Shown one piece after another: positions 17,418 through 26,622 of a DNA stretch of 64,000 nucleotides. Numbering within the stretch: the stretch's first letter is position 1; every line of letters begins with the position of its first letter. The position numbers and the translations under genes are program-made. The stretch lies in NCBI GenBank assembly GCA_965267475.1, contig OZ254079.1:1-64000 (forward strand), read 5' to 3'. Origin of the DNA: JBCBKU01 sp965267475. Lineage in GTDB: Bacteria > Pseudomonadota > Alphaproteobacteria > Rhodobacterales > Rhodobacteraceae. The notes beneath the pieces were generated by a model that was not told where the DNA came from, did not search any database, and saw only the letters and a program-made list of their open reading frames with translations.

Positions 17418-18025
17418 TACGTCCGCCGGGCGTGATCCTGGCCGGGGGTCGGGCTACACGCATGGGCGGTGGCGACAAGGGACTTCTGGACTTGGACGGA
17501 CGCACGGTCTTGGACCACGTCATGGATCGCCTGAGGCCACAGGTCGGCCAGATTGCCCTGAACGCCAATGGCGATGCGACCCGGTTCAGCAGGTTTGGCG
17601 TCCCGGTGATCCCGGATGCGTCCGACGATCGTCCCGGTCCTTTGGCCGGAATTTTGACGGGTCTCGACTGGGCGGCTGAGCTCGGCGCCAACCGGATTAT
17701 TACCGTTGCCGCCGATACGCCCTTTTTCCCAACAGATCTTGTGGCACGCCTGTCCGAATACGCAGACACAGAAAACCGGATCGTCCTTGCCGCCAATCGC
17801 GAAGGCGACAAAACCTGGCGCCATCCAACCTTCGGTCTTTGGCCCGTCGCGCTTCGCGACGATCTGCGGCGCGCCTTGTCCGACGGTGTCCGCAAGGTCG
17901 TGGTCTGGACAGACAGCCATGACAGCGCCGCCGCCGTTTTCCCCGGCAATGACCCGTTCTTCAATATCAACACGCCGGAAGATCTGGACGCCGCCCGAAA
18001 ACGGCTGAACAGTGCCGCGCTATGA
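17414..18025 (+). CDS. mobA: molybdenum cofactor guanylyltransferase
   Basis: A 203-residue enzyme that joins GMP to molybdopterin to make the bis-MGD form. It begins with the nucleotide-binding ILAGGRATRMGGGDKGLLDL loop, has PDASDDRPGPLAGILTG near residue 75, the AADTPFFP metal site near 98 and a closing FFNINTPEDL. ATGA overlaps on both sides place it firmly in the cofactor operon. Confidence 0.96.
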   Translation: MIRPPGVILAGGRATRMGGGDKGLLDLDGRTVLDHVMDRLRPQVGQIALNANGDATRFSRFGVPVIPDASDDRPGPLAGILTGLDWAAELGANRIITVAADTPFFPTDLVARLSEYADTENRIVLAANREGDKTWRHPTFGLWPVALRDDLRRALSDGVRKVVVWTDSHDSAAAVFPGNDPFFNINTPEDLDAARKRLNSAAL

Positions 18026-18513
18026 AGATCTGGGGCATCACAGGTTGGAAGAACACCGGCAAGACCGCACTGGTCGAACGGCTGGTGGCCGAGTTTTCGG
18101 CTCGGGGGCTGCGTGTCTCGACAATCAAGCACGCCCATCACACCGCCGATGTCGATCGCCCGGGAACAGACAGCCATCGCCATCGGGCCGCCGGATCGGT
18201 TGAAACGATCCTGGCCACGCCGATGCGCTTTGCCATCATGCACGAAATTCGCGGTGGGACCGAACCGGGGTTAGGCGCGTTGCTGGAACGCCTCAGCCCG
18301 GTCGATCTTGTCATTGTCGAAGGGTTCAAGCGGGATCCGCATCCCAAAATCGAATGCTGGCGCGATAGCGCGCGCGACGCACCCCGCGCGGATCAGGATG
18401 ACACTATTCGCGCGATTGCCACCGACGCCAAACTCGAAGCGTCCACCCGCGTTCTCGATCTGAACGACACACAGGCAATCGCGGATTTCATCGTGGCGGA
18501 GCTTAAGCTGTGA
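18022..18513 (+). CDS. mobB: molybdopterin-guanine dinucleotide biosynthesis adaptor MobB
   Basis: A 163-residue P-loop GTP-binding protein. WGITGWKNTGKTALV near the start is the Walker A loop, STIKHAHH and VDRPGTDSHRHRAAG follow, and VDLVIVEGFKRDPHPKIE is near residue 92. It assists MobA in MGD formation and is usually dispensable. It overlaps both neighbours by ATGA or GTGA. Confidence 0.95.
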   Translation: MKIWGITGWKNTGKTALVERLVAEFSARGLRVSTIKHAHHTADVDRPGTDSHRHRAAGSVETILATPMRFAIMHEIRGGTEPGLGALLERLSPVDLVIVEGFKRDPHPKIECWRDSARDAPRADQDDTIRAIATDAKLEASTRVLDLNDTQAIADFIVAELKL

Positions 18514-19367
18514 CCCATTGGGACAGTTTCGCAATGGTCGATTGGTCAAGCGGCAACGACACCGGCCCAAGACCCAAAAAGGATGCGATCTGGTCCGGGG
18601 CCATTCTGGGCGGGATCGAAGTTGATCCAGTGTACCATCGAAACCGTGTGGTGGCTTACGACCGGCTGGCCGACATGATCGCGCGCGAAACCGCAAAGGG
18701 CCGGCGCCTGATGATCGGGTTCGACTTCCCGTTCGGCTATCCCGCCGGCTTTGCGGAAGTCGTCGTGGGGCGCCCCGACCCGCTTTCGCTTTGGGATTTC
18801 TACGCGCGGGAACTGGAAGACACGCCCGAAACCAATAACCGGTTTCGGCTGGCAGGGCGACTGAACGGGTTGTTCCCGGGCGTCGGGCCGTTCTGGTTCA
18901 ACGCTCGGCGCTATGACATCCCCGACCTGCCACGCAAGGGACGTGCGCGACACGGCCATGGCATGACCGAAAAGCGCGTTGTCGAGATGCAGGCCAAGGG
19001 TGCGTTCACCTGCTGGCAGATGGGCGGCGCCGGGGCTGTCGGCGGGCAAGTGATGACGGGCATGGCGGTTCTCGCGCGGCTTCGCGCTGCCTTTCCCGAC
19101 CAGATCGCCGTTTGGCCGTTCGAGCCGCTGGATAGGCCCGTGGCTTTCGTCGAAATCTGGCCGTCCCTGATCAACGAAGCCGTTGCGGCGGCGAAGGACG
19201 ACATCAAGGATCGCGCCCAGGTTCGGTTGATGGCCCGCGCCATAGAGGCATTGGGTCCCGCCGATCTTGCAACCATGCTGGATGTGAAAGCGCCCGAAGA
19301 GGGATGGATCTTGGGTGTCGGTCACGAAGACATCCTGCGCGCAGCCGCGCGGTGGCCAAATGACTGA
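18510..19367 (+). CDS. unknown protein of the molybdenum-cofactor operon, possible RNase H-like fold
   Basis: A 285-residue cytoplasmic protein from a GTG-type overlap (start at 18510, four bases into mobB). It opens with a hydrophobic strand and an Asp (AMVDWSSG, Asp11) and has LMIGFDFPFGYP near residues 67-78 with Asp72. This spacing recalls DUF429/RNase H-like proteins, where such aspartates bind metal. A conserved-looking RYDIPDLPRKGRARHG block and a FVEIWPSL strand follow. Its overlaps with mobB and moeA say it works with molybdopterin enzymes, but no step of the known pathway is missing for it. The function is unknown; the fold is inference from pattern. Confidence 0.8.
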   Translation: MTHWDSFAMVDWSSGNDTGPRPKKDAIWSGAILGGIEVDPVYHRNRVVAYDRLADMIARETAKGRRLMIGFDFPFGYPAGFAEVVVGRPDPLSLWDFYARELEDTPETNNRFRLAGRLNGLFPGVGPFWFNARRYDIPDLPRKGRARHGHGMTEKRVVEMQAKGAFTCWQMGGAGAVGGQVMTGMAVLARLRAAFPDQIAVWPFEPLDRPVAFVEIWPSLINEAVAAAKDDIKDRAQVRLMARAIEALGPADLATMLDVKAPEEGWILGVGHEDILRAAARWPND

Positions 19368-20595
19368 ACGCCACGCCATGCCACCCGGGGTCGACTGGAT
19401 CCCGGTCGACGAGGTCCTAGCGCGGCTTGAGGCGGCGATGCAGCCGGTTGTCGAAACCGAAACCATTCCGCTTCAAGACGCAACGGGACGGGTCCTTGCG
19501 CAGGACTTGTTCGCGGCACGCGCCAATCCGCCCAGCGCCAATTCTGCGGTCGACGGTTATGGCTTTGCCTGGCCGGCCGATGGCGTCCCGCAGAGCCTGC
19601 CGCTGCATCCTGGTCGCGCCGCCGCCGGCGTGCCGTTCGACGGGACAGTCCCGTCAGGGTCAGCCGTACGAATTCTCACGGGCGCAAGTATTCCCAACGG
19701 CGTTGATACTGTCGCGCTGGAAGAAGAGGTCACGCTCACAGACGGTCGGATCCAGTTCGACCGCGCGCCAAAGCGCGGCGCCAATGTCCGGCAGGCCGGT
19801 GAAGACGTGCCCGAAGGCGGCCTGGTCTTGCAATCTGGGCGCCAATTGGCCCCGCCCGATCTTGCGCTGCTGGCCGCCACCGGGTGCCACAGGATTCCGG
19901 TCAAAGCACCGCTGCGCGTTGGCATTCTTTCGACGGGCGATGAAGTTGCGGAAATTGGCTCGGCGACGACTGCCACCGGCATCTTCGACGCCAACCGGCC
20001 CATGCTGCGCGCGGTCCTTGCCCGCTGGGGCATGGAGCCTGTGGATCTGGGGATCGCACCAGACAACAAAGGTAAGATCAGGGCTTGCCTGACCGAAGGC
20101 GCGCGCATGTGCGACGCCATCCTGACTTCGGGCGGGGCATCCGCTGGCGACGAAGACCATGTCTCGGCCATCCTGCAAGACGAAAACGACGTGATCGCCT
20201 GGCGGGTGGCCGTCAAACCAGGTCGCCCATTTGCCGCGGGCCGGATCAATGGGACCCCCGTTTTCGCCTTGCCCGGAAACCCGGTGGCCGCCCTTGTCTG
20301 CACGCTTGTCTTCGCGCGCCCTGCGCTATTGGCTCTGGCAGGGGCCGGATGGGCGAAACCGACGGCGGTCGAATTGCCTGCGGCGTTCACGAAGTCCAAA
20401 CGCGCCGGACGAGTGGAATTCCTGCGTGCGCGACCAGGACCGGACGGCCGGGTTGAGGTGTTTTCCTCGGAAGGATCGGGGCGGATTTCCGGGCTGTCCT
20501 GGGCCGAAGGTCTGGTCGAACTCCGTCACGGTGCCATCGACATCGCGCCCGGCACGCCGGTCCGGTATCTGCCTTTCGCCAGTTTCGGGCTTTAG
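19360..20595 (+). CDS. moeA: molybdopterin molybdotransferase
   Basis: A 411-residue enzyme that inserts molybdate into adenylylated molybdopterin. The start at 19360 overlaps the previous gene by eight bases. It has the NSAVDGYGF motif near residue 63, VRILTGASIPNGVDTV near 102, LSTGDEV near 190, LTSGGASAGDEDH near 250 and ALPGNPVAALVC near 307. The usual SGGVSVG motif reads SGGASAG, a mild change. Last gene of the operon; it converges on the minus-strand membrane protein with a four-base overlap. Confidence 0.96.
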   Translation: MTERHAMPPGVDWIPVDEVLARLEAAMQPVVETETIPLQDATGRVLAQDLFAARANPPSANSAVDGYGFAWPADGVPQSLPLHPGRAAAGVPFDGTVPSGSAVRILTGASIPNGVDTVALEEEVTLTDGRIQFDRAPKRGANVRQAGEDVPEGGLVLQSGRQLAPPDLALLAATGCHRIPVKAPLRVGILSTGDEVAEIGSATTATGIFDANRPMLRAVLARWGMEPVDLGIAPDNKGKIRACLTEGARMCDAILTSGGASAGDEDHVSAILQDENDVIAWRVAVKPGRPFAAGRINGTPVFALPGNPVAALVCTLVFARPALLALAGAGWAKPTAVELPAAFTKSKRAGRVEFLRARPGPDGRVEVFSSEGSGRISGLSWAEGLVELRHGAIDIAPGTPVRYLPFASFGL

Positions 20596-21629
20596 GTGAA
20601 GGTCCCGGCCACACGACCCAGCAACATGAACGCCCGCGCTGTGCGAGTATCCGTCAACGCCGCAATTTCGGGGTCGGTCGCGGTCTGTTCGAACTCGGCA
20701 AATGTCTGATCGAAGCGTCTGAGGAAATGATGCGCCGTGTCCCGGAAAATGTGGTCTTGCCGCATCCGCGCCGCCGCCAAAGTCAAACCCGTCCGATCCC
20801 GGATCCCGCCCAGTGCCGCGACAGTCCGCCCGCGCTCTCCCTGGGCAAACCGACGCCAGATCTCGGGCCGCGCCCGGTCCGGCCGAAGGTCGTCCATATA
20901 GATGCCTTCCTGACTGAGAAATGTCAGAACATCCTGCGCGGCCTGGATCAGTTGCGCCGTGTTTCGGTCCTGCATGGCCAGACGAAGCGCGCGAAACCCT
21001 TCCTTGTCCTCAGCCGTATCTGGGAAGTTCATCGCCTTGATGAAATCGCCCACCGAAATGGGCGGCGTGATTTCATCGGCTCGCGTTCCAAGCTCAAGGC
21101 TCGGTTGATGATCTTCGTCCCCAGCAACGGTGGGCTCTGCGGGCTTGGCTTTTGGCAATGCCGGCTTGTCGGTCCGTGACGACGAAAACATCGCAAGCTG
21201 TTCGCCCGCCTGTCGCTGCGCCTCGGCGATCTCTTCAAGCTTTTTCTCGACCGCAGGCTGGATTCCGACCGCCTCCCGCTGGCGCTGCGCGACAAGCGAC
21301 TGACGCATCGCATCAACCGCTGTCTGAAGGCGCGCACTTTCGTCGCGCATAATCCGCGCACTGTTGGCCGCGGTCGCCGCAATCCAGATCAGTGCGATCG
21401 GCATGAAGATTGAAACGACGACCATGACGACGCGCAGCGGATCGCCTTCGCCGCTGGTCTGGGACCGACCGGCGATCATGAAGAAAAACGCAATGGCTGC
21501 GATCCAGAACGCCGTGAGCGCCAGCGCAATCACTTCCGCATTGGACAGGCCGCGCGGCCCGCGACGCCCCCCGAAAACGCCAAGGTTCATCGGTCGCTTC
21601 TGATCGCTGTCTTCCATCTGAGCTGCCAT
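20592..21629 (-). CDS. conserved membrane protein of unknown function
   Basis: A 345-residue protein with two adjacent transmembrane helices (about residues 33-53 and 66-86). A charged, Gln-rich coiled-coil stretch follows (about 90-145), then a Pro-rich linker and a helical C-terminal domain of about 160 residues. No motif suggests an enzyme. It lies 11 bases downstream of greA on the same strand and is probably co-transcribed with it. Similar genes occur beside greA in other Rhodobacteraceae as far as I recall. Confidence 0.75.
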   Translation of the reverse strand: MAAQMEDSDQKRPMNLGVFGGRRGPRGLSNAEVIALALTAFWIAAIAFFFMIAGRSQTSGEGDPLRVVMVVVSIFMPIALIWIAATAANSARIMRDESARLQTAVDAMRQSLVAQRQREAVGIQPAVEKKLEEIAEAQRQAGEQLAMFSSSRTDKPALPKAKPAEPTVAGDEDHQPSLELGTRADEITPPISVGDFIKAMNFPDTAEDKEGFRALRLAMQDRNTAQLIQAAQDVLTFLSQEGIYMDDLRPDRARPEIWRRFAQGERGRTVAALGGIRDRTGLTLAAARMRQDHIFRDTAHHFLRRFDQTFAEFEQTATDPEIAALTDTRTARAFMLLGRVAGTFT

Positions 21630-21640
21630 GCGAACCGTCC

Positions 21641-22111
21641 TTAGACGTATTCGATCTTCAGGATTTCATAGCCCTTCTCACCACCGGGCGTGCGCACTTC
21701 GATACTTTCCCCCTCGTCCTTGCCGATCAGGGCGCGGGCGATAGGAGATTTGATGTTCAACAGCCCGTTTTCGATATCGGCTTCGGGCTCTCCGACGATC
21801 TGATAGGTCCGTTCTTCGTCGGTGTCCTCATCCACGATGGTCACGCGGGCACCGAATTTGATGGCACCGGACAGCTTCGAAGTATCGATCACATCTGCCA
21901 GGGATATGATCCCCTCAAGCTCTTTCACGCGGCCTTCGATAAAGCTCTGCTTCTCGCGGGCCGCGTGGTATTCGGCGTTCTCCGACAGGTCACCATGCTC
22001 GCGCGCCTCGGCAATCGCTTTGATCACCGCGGGCCGCTCCACCGACTTGAGGTGTTTCAATTCGTCATTGAGCGCGGTGTAACCCGCGCGGGTCAAGGGT
22101 ATCTTTTCCAT
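21641..22111 (-). CDS. greA: transcription elongation factor GreA
   Basis: A 156-residue factor that rescues backtracked RNA polymerase by stimulating transcript cleavage. The N-terminal coiled coil opens MEKIPLTRAGYTALNDEL and ends in the GDLSENAEYHAAREKQ tip with its acidic residues. The C-terminal FKBP-like domain shows KFGARVTIVDEDTDEE and SPIARALIGKDEGE. Length and motifs are standard. Confidence 0.98.
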   Translation of the reverse strand: MEKIPLTRAGYTALNDELKHLKSVERPAVIKAIAEAREHGDLSENAEYHAAREKQSFIEGRVKELEGIISLADVIDTSKLSGAIKFGARVTIVDEDTDEERTYQIVGEPEADIENGLLNIKSPIARALIGKDEGESIEVRTPGGEKGYEILKIEYV

Positions 22112-22183
22112 GGGTCGACTGCCGGTTGGACTGTTCAGATACCTGACCCAATCGCGGGTCCGATTGCAAGCGTCTTCCGAGCG

Positions 22184-22570
22184 TTAGTCGTAGCTGACAC
22201 ACTCAAATTCGATGCCATCCCGATCATGGAAGTAAAACCGCCGACCGGGCTCATAATTGGCATGACTGTGGGTCTCGAATCCGGCCGTCTGCACCTTCGC
22301 TTCCAACGCCGCAAGAACCTCGGTCACCACTGCGACATGGTTCAGCCCGTTGGCATGGCCATAGTTCGTACCGGGGTTCTTATCCACGTTATTGGGTCCG
22401 TACAGCGCCACATATTGCTGGTCGTTGCCCACATGGACCGTTCGGCCGGCGCCGTTCATCGCGGTTCCCGACCAGCGCGTATGCCAGCCAAAGACATCCG
22501 CCATCCATGCTGCTGTGGCTTCGGGGTTGGATACCGTGAAGTTCACGTGCTCAAGAGAAATCTGGGTCAT
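22184..22570 (-). CDS. VOC-family (glyoxalase/bleomycin resistance-like) protein, predicted SoxR target
   Basis: A 128-residue single-domain VOC protein. It opens ISLEHVNFTVSNPEATAAW, carries GLNHVAVV near residue 75 and ends with RRFYFHDRDGIEFECVSYD. The His and Glu positions expected for a metal site (HVNF, HVAV, EFECV) are visible. It is transcribed divergently from soxR, and a SoxR box sits between its predicted -35 and -10 elements. It may act on a quinone, drug or reactive electrophile; the substrate is unknown. Confidence 0.9.
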   Translation of the reverse strand: MTQISLEHVNFTVSNPEATAAWMADVFGWHTRWSGTAMNGAGRTVHVGNDQQYVALYGPNNVDKNPGTNYGHANGLNHVAVVTEVLAALEAKVQTAGFETHSHANYEPGRRFYFHDRDGIEFECVSYD

Positions 22571-22599
22571 TTTTTGATCCTTTGCTTATTGACCCAGCT

Positions 22600-22630
22600 T
22601 CTTTAATTCCTCAAGTTAGCTTGAGGTCAA
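22600..22630 (-). promoter_or_regulatory. SoxR-type promoter of the VOC gene
   Basis: Read on the minus strand, TTGACC (22630-22625) and TAAAGA (22605-22600) are separated by 19 bases. The SoxR box spans the -35/-10 interval. The overlong 19-base spacing is what MerR-family activators correct. The layout matches the E. coli soxS promoter almost base for base upstream of -10. Start of transcription would be about 22593, leaving a 22-base leader with AAGGATC before the ATG at 22570. Confidence 0.75.
22609..22626. promoter_or_regulatory. SoxR operator (18-bp dyad)
   Basis: CCTCAAGTTAGCTTGAGG, a dyad with one mismatched central pair. It differs by one base from the classic soxS operator, which has AAC where this has AGC. 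It lies between the VOC gene and soxR, as expected for a SoxR-controlled divergent promoter. Confidence 0.88.
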
Positions 22631-22642
22631 GAGGTTTTTTAG

Positions 22643-23092
22643 ATGGCAATGCTTACAATTGGTGCGGTGGCGGAACGCACAGGTTTGGCCGTGTCGGCCA
22701 TACGCCATTATGAGGAGATGGGGCTGGTCAATCCGGGGCGAAACGCAGGCGGGCAAAGGCGCTATCACCTGGCGGATCTGCGCCGCCTGTCCTTCGTCAT
22801 GGTGGCCCAGCGCTGCGGTTTCACCTTGCCCGAGATTGCACAGGTCCTGGCGGGTCTGCCCGAAAGCCGCACCCCCACCAAAGCCGATTGGGCCCGGATA
22901 GGGCGCGGGTTCAAACGTGAACTTGACGTACGAATCGCGGCCATGGAGCAGCTTCGCGAACGCCTGGACAGTTGCATCGGCTGCGGCTGCCTTAGTCTGA
23001 AGGCCTGCAAGCTTTACAACGCACAGGATATGGCCCGCCGCAATGGTCCCGGACCACGCTGGCTGATGGGCGACAGTCCAGATCCGATTTGA
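22643..23092 (+). CDS. soxR: redox-sensitive transcriptional activator SoxR
   Basis: A 149-residue MerR-family regulator. The winged helix-turn-helix opens LTIGAVAERTGLAVSAIRHYEE. A dimerisation helix follows (about 85-118), then the 2Fe-2S site CIGCGCLSLKAC near residues 121-132 with four cysteines. The cluster senses redox-cycling compounds. No soxS gene is present, which is usual outside enterics; SoxR acts directly on small target sets. AGAGG lies upstream of the ATG. The divergent VOC gene carries the operator. Confidence 0.97.
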   Translation: MAMLTIGAVAERTGLAVSAIRHYEEMGLVNPGRNAGGQRRYHLADLRRLSFVMVAQRCGFTLPEIAQVLAGLPESRTPTKADWARIGRGFKRELDVRIAAMEQLRERLDSCIGCGCLSLKACKLYNAQDMARRNGPGPRWLMGDSPDPI

Positions 23093-23172
23093 CGCAACGC
23101 CAAACGGCGACGCGGATTGACCGAGCCAGCCGAACACCATAACTCAGCCTAAACGCGCGTGAGGGAAAGAAA

Positions 23173-24822
23173 ATGGCCGAGATCGAACGGGAATCGATGG
23201 AATATGACGTGGTCATCGTGGGCGCGGGCCCCGCGGGGATTTCCGCCGCGATCCGCCTGAAACAACTCGATCCCGATCTGAATGTCGTGGTTCTTGAAAA
23301 GGGGTCCGAGGTCGGGGCGCATATCCTCTCGGGTGCGGTACTGGACCCTAGCGGGCTTGATGCGCTTTTGCCCAAATGGCGAGACATGGGCGCCCCGATT
23401 ACGGTGCCGGTCAAGAAGGACAACTTCTATTTTCTGGGCGAAGGCGGCGGCCTGCGCATCCCCAACCGGATCATGCCGCCGCTGATGAACAATCACGGCA
23501 ATTACATCGTCTCGATGGGCAATGTCTGCCGTTGGATGGCAGAGCAGGCCGAAGCGCTTGGGGTTGAGATCTTTCCGGGCATGTCCTGTTCTGAGCTTGT
23601 CTATCGCGAAGACGGATCGGTCGCCGGGGTGGTCGCTGGTGAATTCGGCAAGAACCCGGATGGGACGCCGAGCGAGGGCTATGAACCCGGGATGGAGCTT
23701 TTGGGGAAGTATGTTTTCCTGGGCGAAGGCGTGCGGGGATCGCTGTCGAAAGTCGCCATCGAAAAGTTCGACCTGGCCAAGGACGCGGACGCGCCGAAAT
23801 TTGGCCTGGGCATGAAGGAAATCTGGGAAATTGACCCGGAAAAGCATCGCGAAGGCACGGTCACACACACCATGGGGTGGCCCCTTGGGTCGAATGCAGG
23901 TGGCGGAAGCTTCATCTATCACCTTGATAACAATCAGGTTTACGTGGGCTTTGTGGTGCATCTGAACTATGAAAACCCGCATCTGTTCCCGTACATGGAA
24001 TTCCAGCGCTTCAAGCATCATCCCATGGTGGCCGAGTTGCTGAAGGGTGGGAAGCGCGTGGCCTACGGCGCGCGTGCGATTTCTGAAGGCGGCTATCAGT
24101 CCATGCCGAAGGCGGCTTTCCCTGGCGGTGCCTTGCTTGGATGCTCCGTGGGCCTTGTGAATGTCCCGCGGATCAAGGGGAACCACAACGCCATGTTGTC
24201 GGGCATCGCGGCGGCAGAAGCGGCCCATCGGGCCATTCAGTCCGACCGGTCCGGCGATACGCTGGAGGACTATGACGCGGCACTGCGGGACGGGCCTGTC
24301 GGCAAGGATCTAAAACGCGTGCGCAATGTGAAGCCGCTCTGGTCAAAGCGCGGGCTTCTTGCATCGCTCATGGTCGGCGGATTCGACATGTGGACGAACA
24401 ATATCCTTGGTCTGTCCCTATTGGGCACGCTGAAGCACGGTAAAAACGACGCCGAAGCAACGGGGAAAGCATCGGATCACGCCCCGATCGACTATCCGAA
24501 GCCCGATGGAACACTGTCGTTTGACCGACTGACCAATGTCAGCTTCTCGGCCACGAACCACGAAGAATCTCAGCCCGCGCACCTGCATCTGAAAGACGCG
24601 GACGTGCCGGTGAACGTGAACTGGCCGACCTATGCGGAACCGGCAGAAAGATATTGCCCGGCAGGGGTTTACGAAGTTGTGGACAAGGACACGGACCCAC
24701 GGTTCGTCATCAACTTCCAGAACTGCGTTCACTGCAAGACCTGTGACATCAAGGACCCAAGCCAGAATATCACATGGACAGTGCCGCAGGGCGGCGACGG
24801 GCCAAACTATCCAAATATGTAA
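23173..24822 (+). CDS. electron transfer flavoprotein-ubiquinone oxidoreductase
   Basis: A 549-residue membrane-associated flavoprotein that passes electrons from ETF to ubiquinone. The FAD loop VIVGAGPAGISAAIR is near residue 14. The quinone-binding mid-region has HTMGWPLGSNAGGGSFIYHL. Four cysteines at the C-terminus (YCPAGVY, then QNCVHCKTCDIKDPS) bind a 4Fe-4S cluster. The length is standard. It would serve the acyl-CoA dehydrogenases at 11397 and 46884. GAGGGAAAGAAA lies before the start. Confidence 0.97.
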   Translation: MAEIERESMEYDVVIVGAGPAGISAAIRLKQLDPDLNVVVLEKGSEVGAHILSGAVLDPSGLDALLPKWRDMGAPITVPVKKDNFYFLGEGGGLRIPNRIMPPLMNNHGNYIVSMGNVCRWMAEQAEALGVEIFPGMSCSELVYREDGSVAGVVAGEFGKNPDGTPSEGYEPGMELLGKYVFLGEGVRGSLSKVAIEKFDLAKDADAPKFGLGMKEIWEIDPEKHREGTVTHTMGWPLGSNAGGGSFIYHLDNNQVYVGFVVHLNYENPHLFPYMEFQRFKHHPMVAELLKGGKRVAYGARAISEGGYQSMPKAAFPGGALLGCSVGLVNVPRIKGNHNAMLSGIAAAEAAHRAIQSDRSGDTLEDYDAALRDGPVGKDLKRVRNVKPLWSKRGLLASLMVGGFDMWTNNILGLSLLGTLKHGKNDAEATGKASDHAPIDYPKPDGTLSFDRLTNVSFSATNHEESQPAHLHLKDADVPVNVNWPTYAEPAERYCPAGVYEVVDKDTDPRFVINFQNCVHCKTCDIKDPSQNITWTVPQGGDGPNYPNM

Positions 24823-24921
24823 CGGTTGCGTCAGAATTAGCAGATTCTGTCGTCTCTGCGTTGGCAGGTGCCGACATAGCCTTTAATCTCCGGCCAATTG
24901 AGGCATGAAAAGGCAGGTTGC

Positions 24922-26622
24922 ATGGGATTTTCCCTGGTTCGAACGGCTCTTCTTTGCTCGGCCCTGGCAGTCGTGCCGGGCCATTTCGCCTTGGCCCAGA
25001 ACGCTGGCGCTTATCTGGCGGCCCGTCAGGCGGGACTAAGCAATGACTATTCCGCGGCGTCGACCTATTTCTCGGAAGCGCTGGTCCGCGACCCGACCAA
25101 TCCTTTGTTGTTGGAAAACGCGGTAAACGCGCTGGCCGGACTTGGCGAAATCGCCCGTGCGGCCCCGCTGGCTGAACGGCTCACCGAAATCGACAAAGAC
25201 AGCCAACTGGCCAATGTCGTGCTTTACAGCAACGATGCGCTAGACGGCGAATGGCAACGTGTTCTGGATCGGCTTGAAAACGAACAAGTCGTCGGCCCGC
25301 TATACGACGGGCTTTTGAAGGCCTGGGCCCAAGTCGGCCTTGGCCAGATGAGCGATGCGATTGAGACGTTCGATTCCATGGCGACCTCGCCCGGCGTCGA
25401 TACGTTCGCGCTGTACCACAAGGCCTTGGCGCTCGCCTCCGTTGGCGATCTTGAAGGCGCTGCCGCGATCTTCGGCGGCGAAGCGGGACAAGCGGTGCGT
25501 ATCTCACGTCGGGGCGTTCTGGCCTATGCCAACATCCTGGCCCAACTCGAACGCTTCGATGACGCCATCGCGCTTCTGGATGAGGCGTTCCCAGGCTTCA
25601 GCGACCCGCTTCTGGATGAGGTTCGGGCTGGACTTGACGCCGGTGAGATCCCGAGCACCAGCCTGATCACCTCGGCGGTGGAAGGCGTTGCGGAATTGAA
25701 CTTCACGATTGCGGGCGCCGTGTCGGGGGAAGCTTCCGATTCCTATACGCTGATCTACGCACGGATGGCCGAACAACTTGATCCAAAGAACATCGACGCC
25801 AAGCTTCTGTCGGGCGACCTGCTTGAAGCGCTTGAAAACTACAAACTCGCGACCGAAGTCTATGACGAGGTCCCGCGGGATCATCCCTTGTTCCACCTTG
25901 CCGAACTTGGCCGGGCTGACGCGCTGCGCCGCATCGACCGTGACGAGGCTGCGATTGAGGTTTTGACGCAACTTGGCGAAAGCCACGGTCATATCCCCGA
26001 GGTTCACATCCAACTGGGCGATATGCTGCGCCGGATGGAGCGTTTCGCCGAAGCCACGCCGGCATATGACCGTGCAATCGAAATCTATGGCGAGCCGCGC
26101 GAAAGCCATTGGTCGGCCTATTTCGCGCGCGCGATCACCTATGAGCGCGAAGATCAATGGGACTTGGCAGAGGCCGATTTCCGGAAAGCGCTTGAGTTGC
26201 GCCCGAACCAACCTCAGGTGATGAATTACTTGGGCTATTCCTTCGTCGAGATGAACGAAAACCTGGATGAGGCGCTGGACCTGATCGAACGCGCCGTCGC
26301 GCTTCAGCCGGATTCCGGGTACATCACCGACTCGCTCGGTTGGGTCTACTATCAGCTCGGCAGGTACGAAGAGGCCGTCGACCCGATGGAACTGGCGGTT
26401 GAACTGGTTCCCGTGGATCCCATCATTAACGATCACCTCGGCGATGTGTATTGGGCCGTGGGCCGAAAGCGCGAGGCCGAATTCCAGTGGCTTCGTGCCC
26501 TGTCCTTCGACCCCGAAGAAGATGACGCCGAGCGGATCCGCCGCAAGCTTGAAGTCGGGCTCGACGTGGTACTGGAAGAAGAGGGCGCGGCGCCTCTGGC
26601 CGTGGCAAATGACGACGGTTGA
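24922..26622 (+). CDS. TPR-repeat periplasmic protein
   Basis: A 566-residue tetratricopeptide-repeat protein with a signal peptide (MGFSLVRTALLCSALAVVPGHFALAQ). Repeats are clear from residue 30 to about 110 and from 300 to 530, where canonical units such as PEVHIQLGDMLRRMERFAEA and VDPIINDHLGDVYWAVGRKREA occur. It probably acts as an assembly scaffold in the periplasm. The ATG at 24922 was chosen because it begins the signal peptide; a TTG eight codons upstream is possible. The 3-prime end overlaps ispE by 14 bases. Confidence 0.88.
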   Translation: MGFSLVRTALLCSALAVVPGHFALAQNAGAYLAARQAGLSNDYSAASTYFSEALVRDPTNPLLLENAVNALAGLGEIARAAPLAERLTEIDKDSQLANVVLYSNDALDGEWQRVLDRLENEQVVGPLYDGLLKAWAQVGLGQMSDAIETFDSMATSPGVDTFALYHKALALASVGDLEGAAAIFGGEAGQAVRISRRGVLAYANILAQLERFDDAIALLDEAFPGFSDPLLDEVRAGLDAGEIPSTSLITSAVEGVAELNFTIAGAVSGEASDSYTLIYARMAEQLDPKNIDAKLLSGDLLEALENYKLATEVYDEVPRDHPLFHLAELGRADALRRIDRDEAAIEVLTQLGESHGHIPEVHIQLGDMLRRMERFAEATPAYDRAIEIYGEPRESHWSAYFARAITYEREDQWDLAEADFRKALELRPNQPQVMNYLGYSFVEMNENLDEALDLIERAVALQPDSGYITDSLGWVYYQLGRYEEAVDPMELAVELVPVDPIINDHLGDVYWAVGRKREAEFQWLRALSFDPEEDDAERIRRKLEVGLDVVLEEEGAAPLAVANDDG

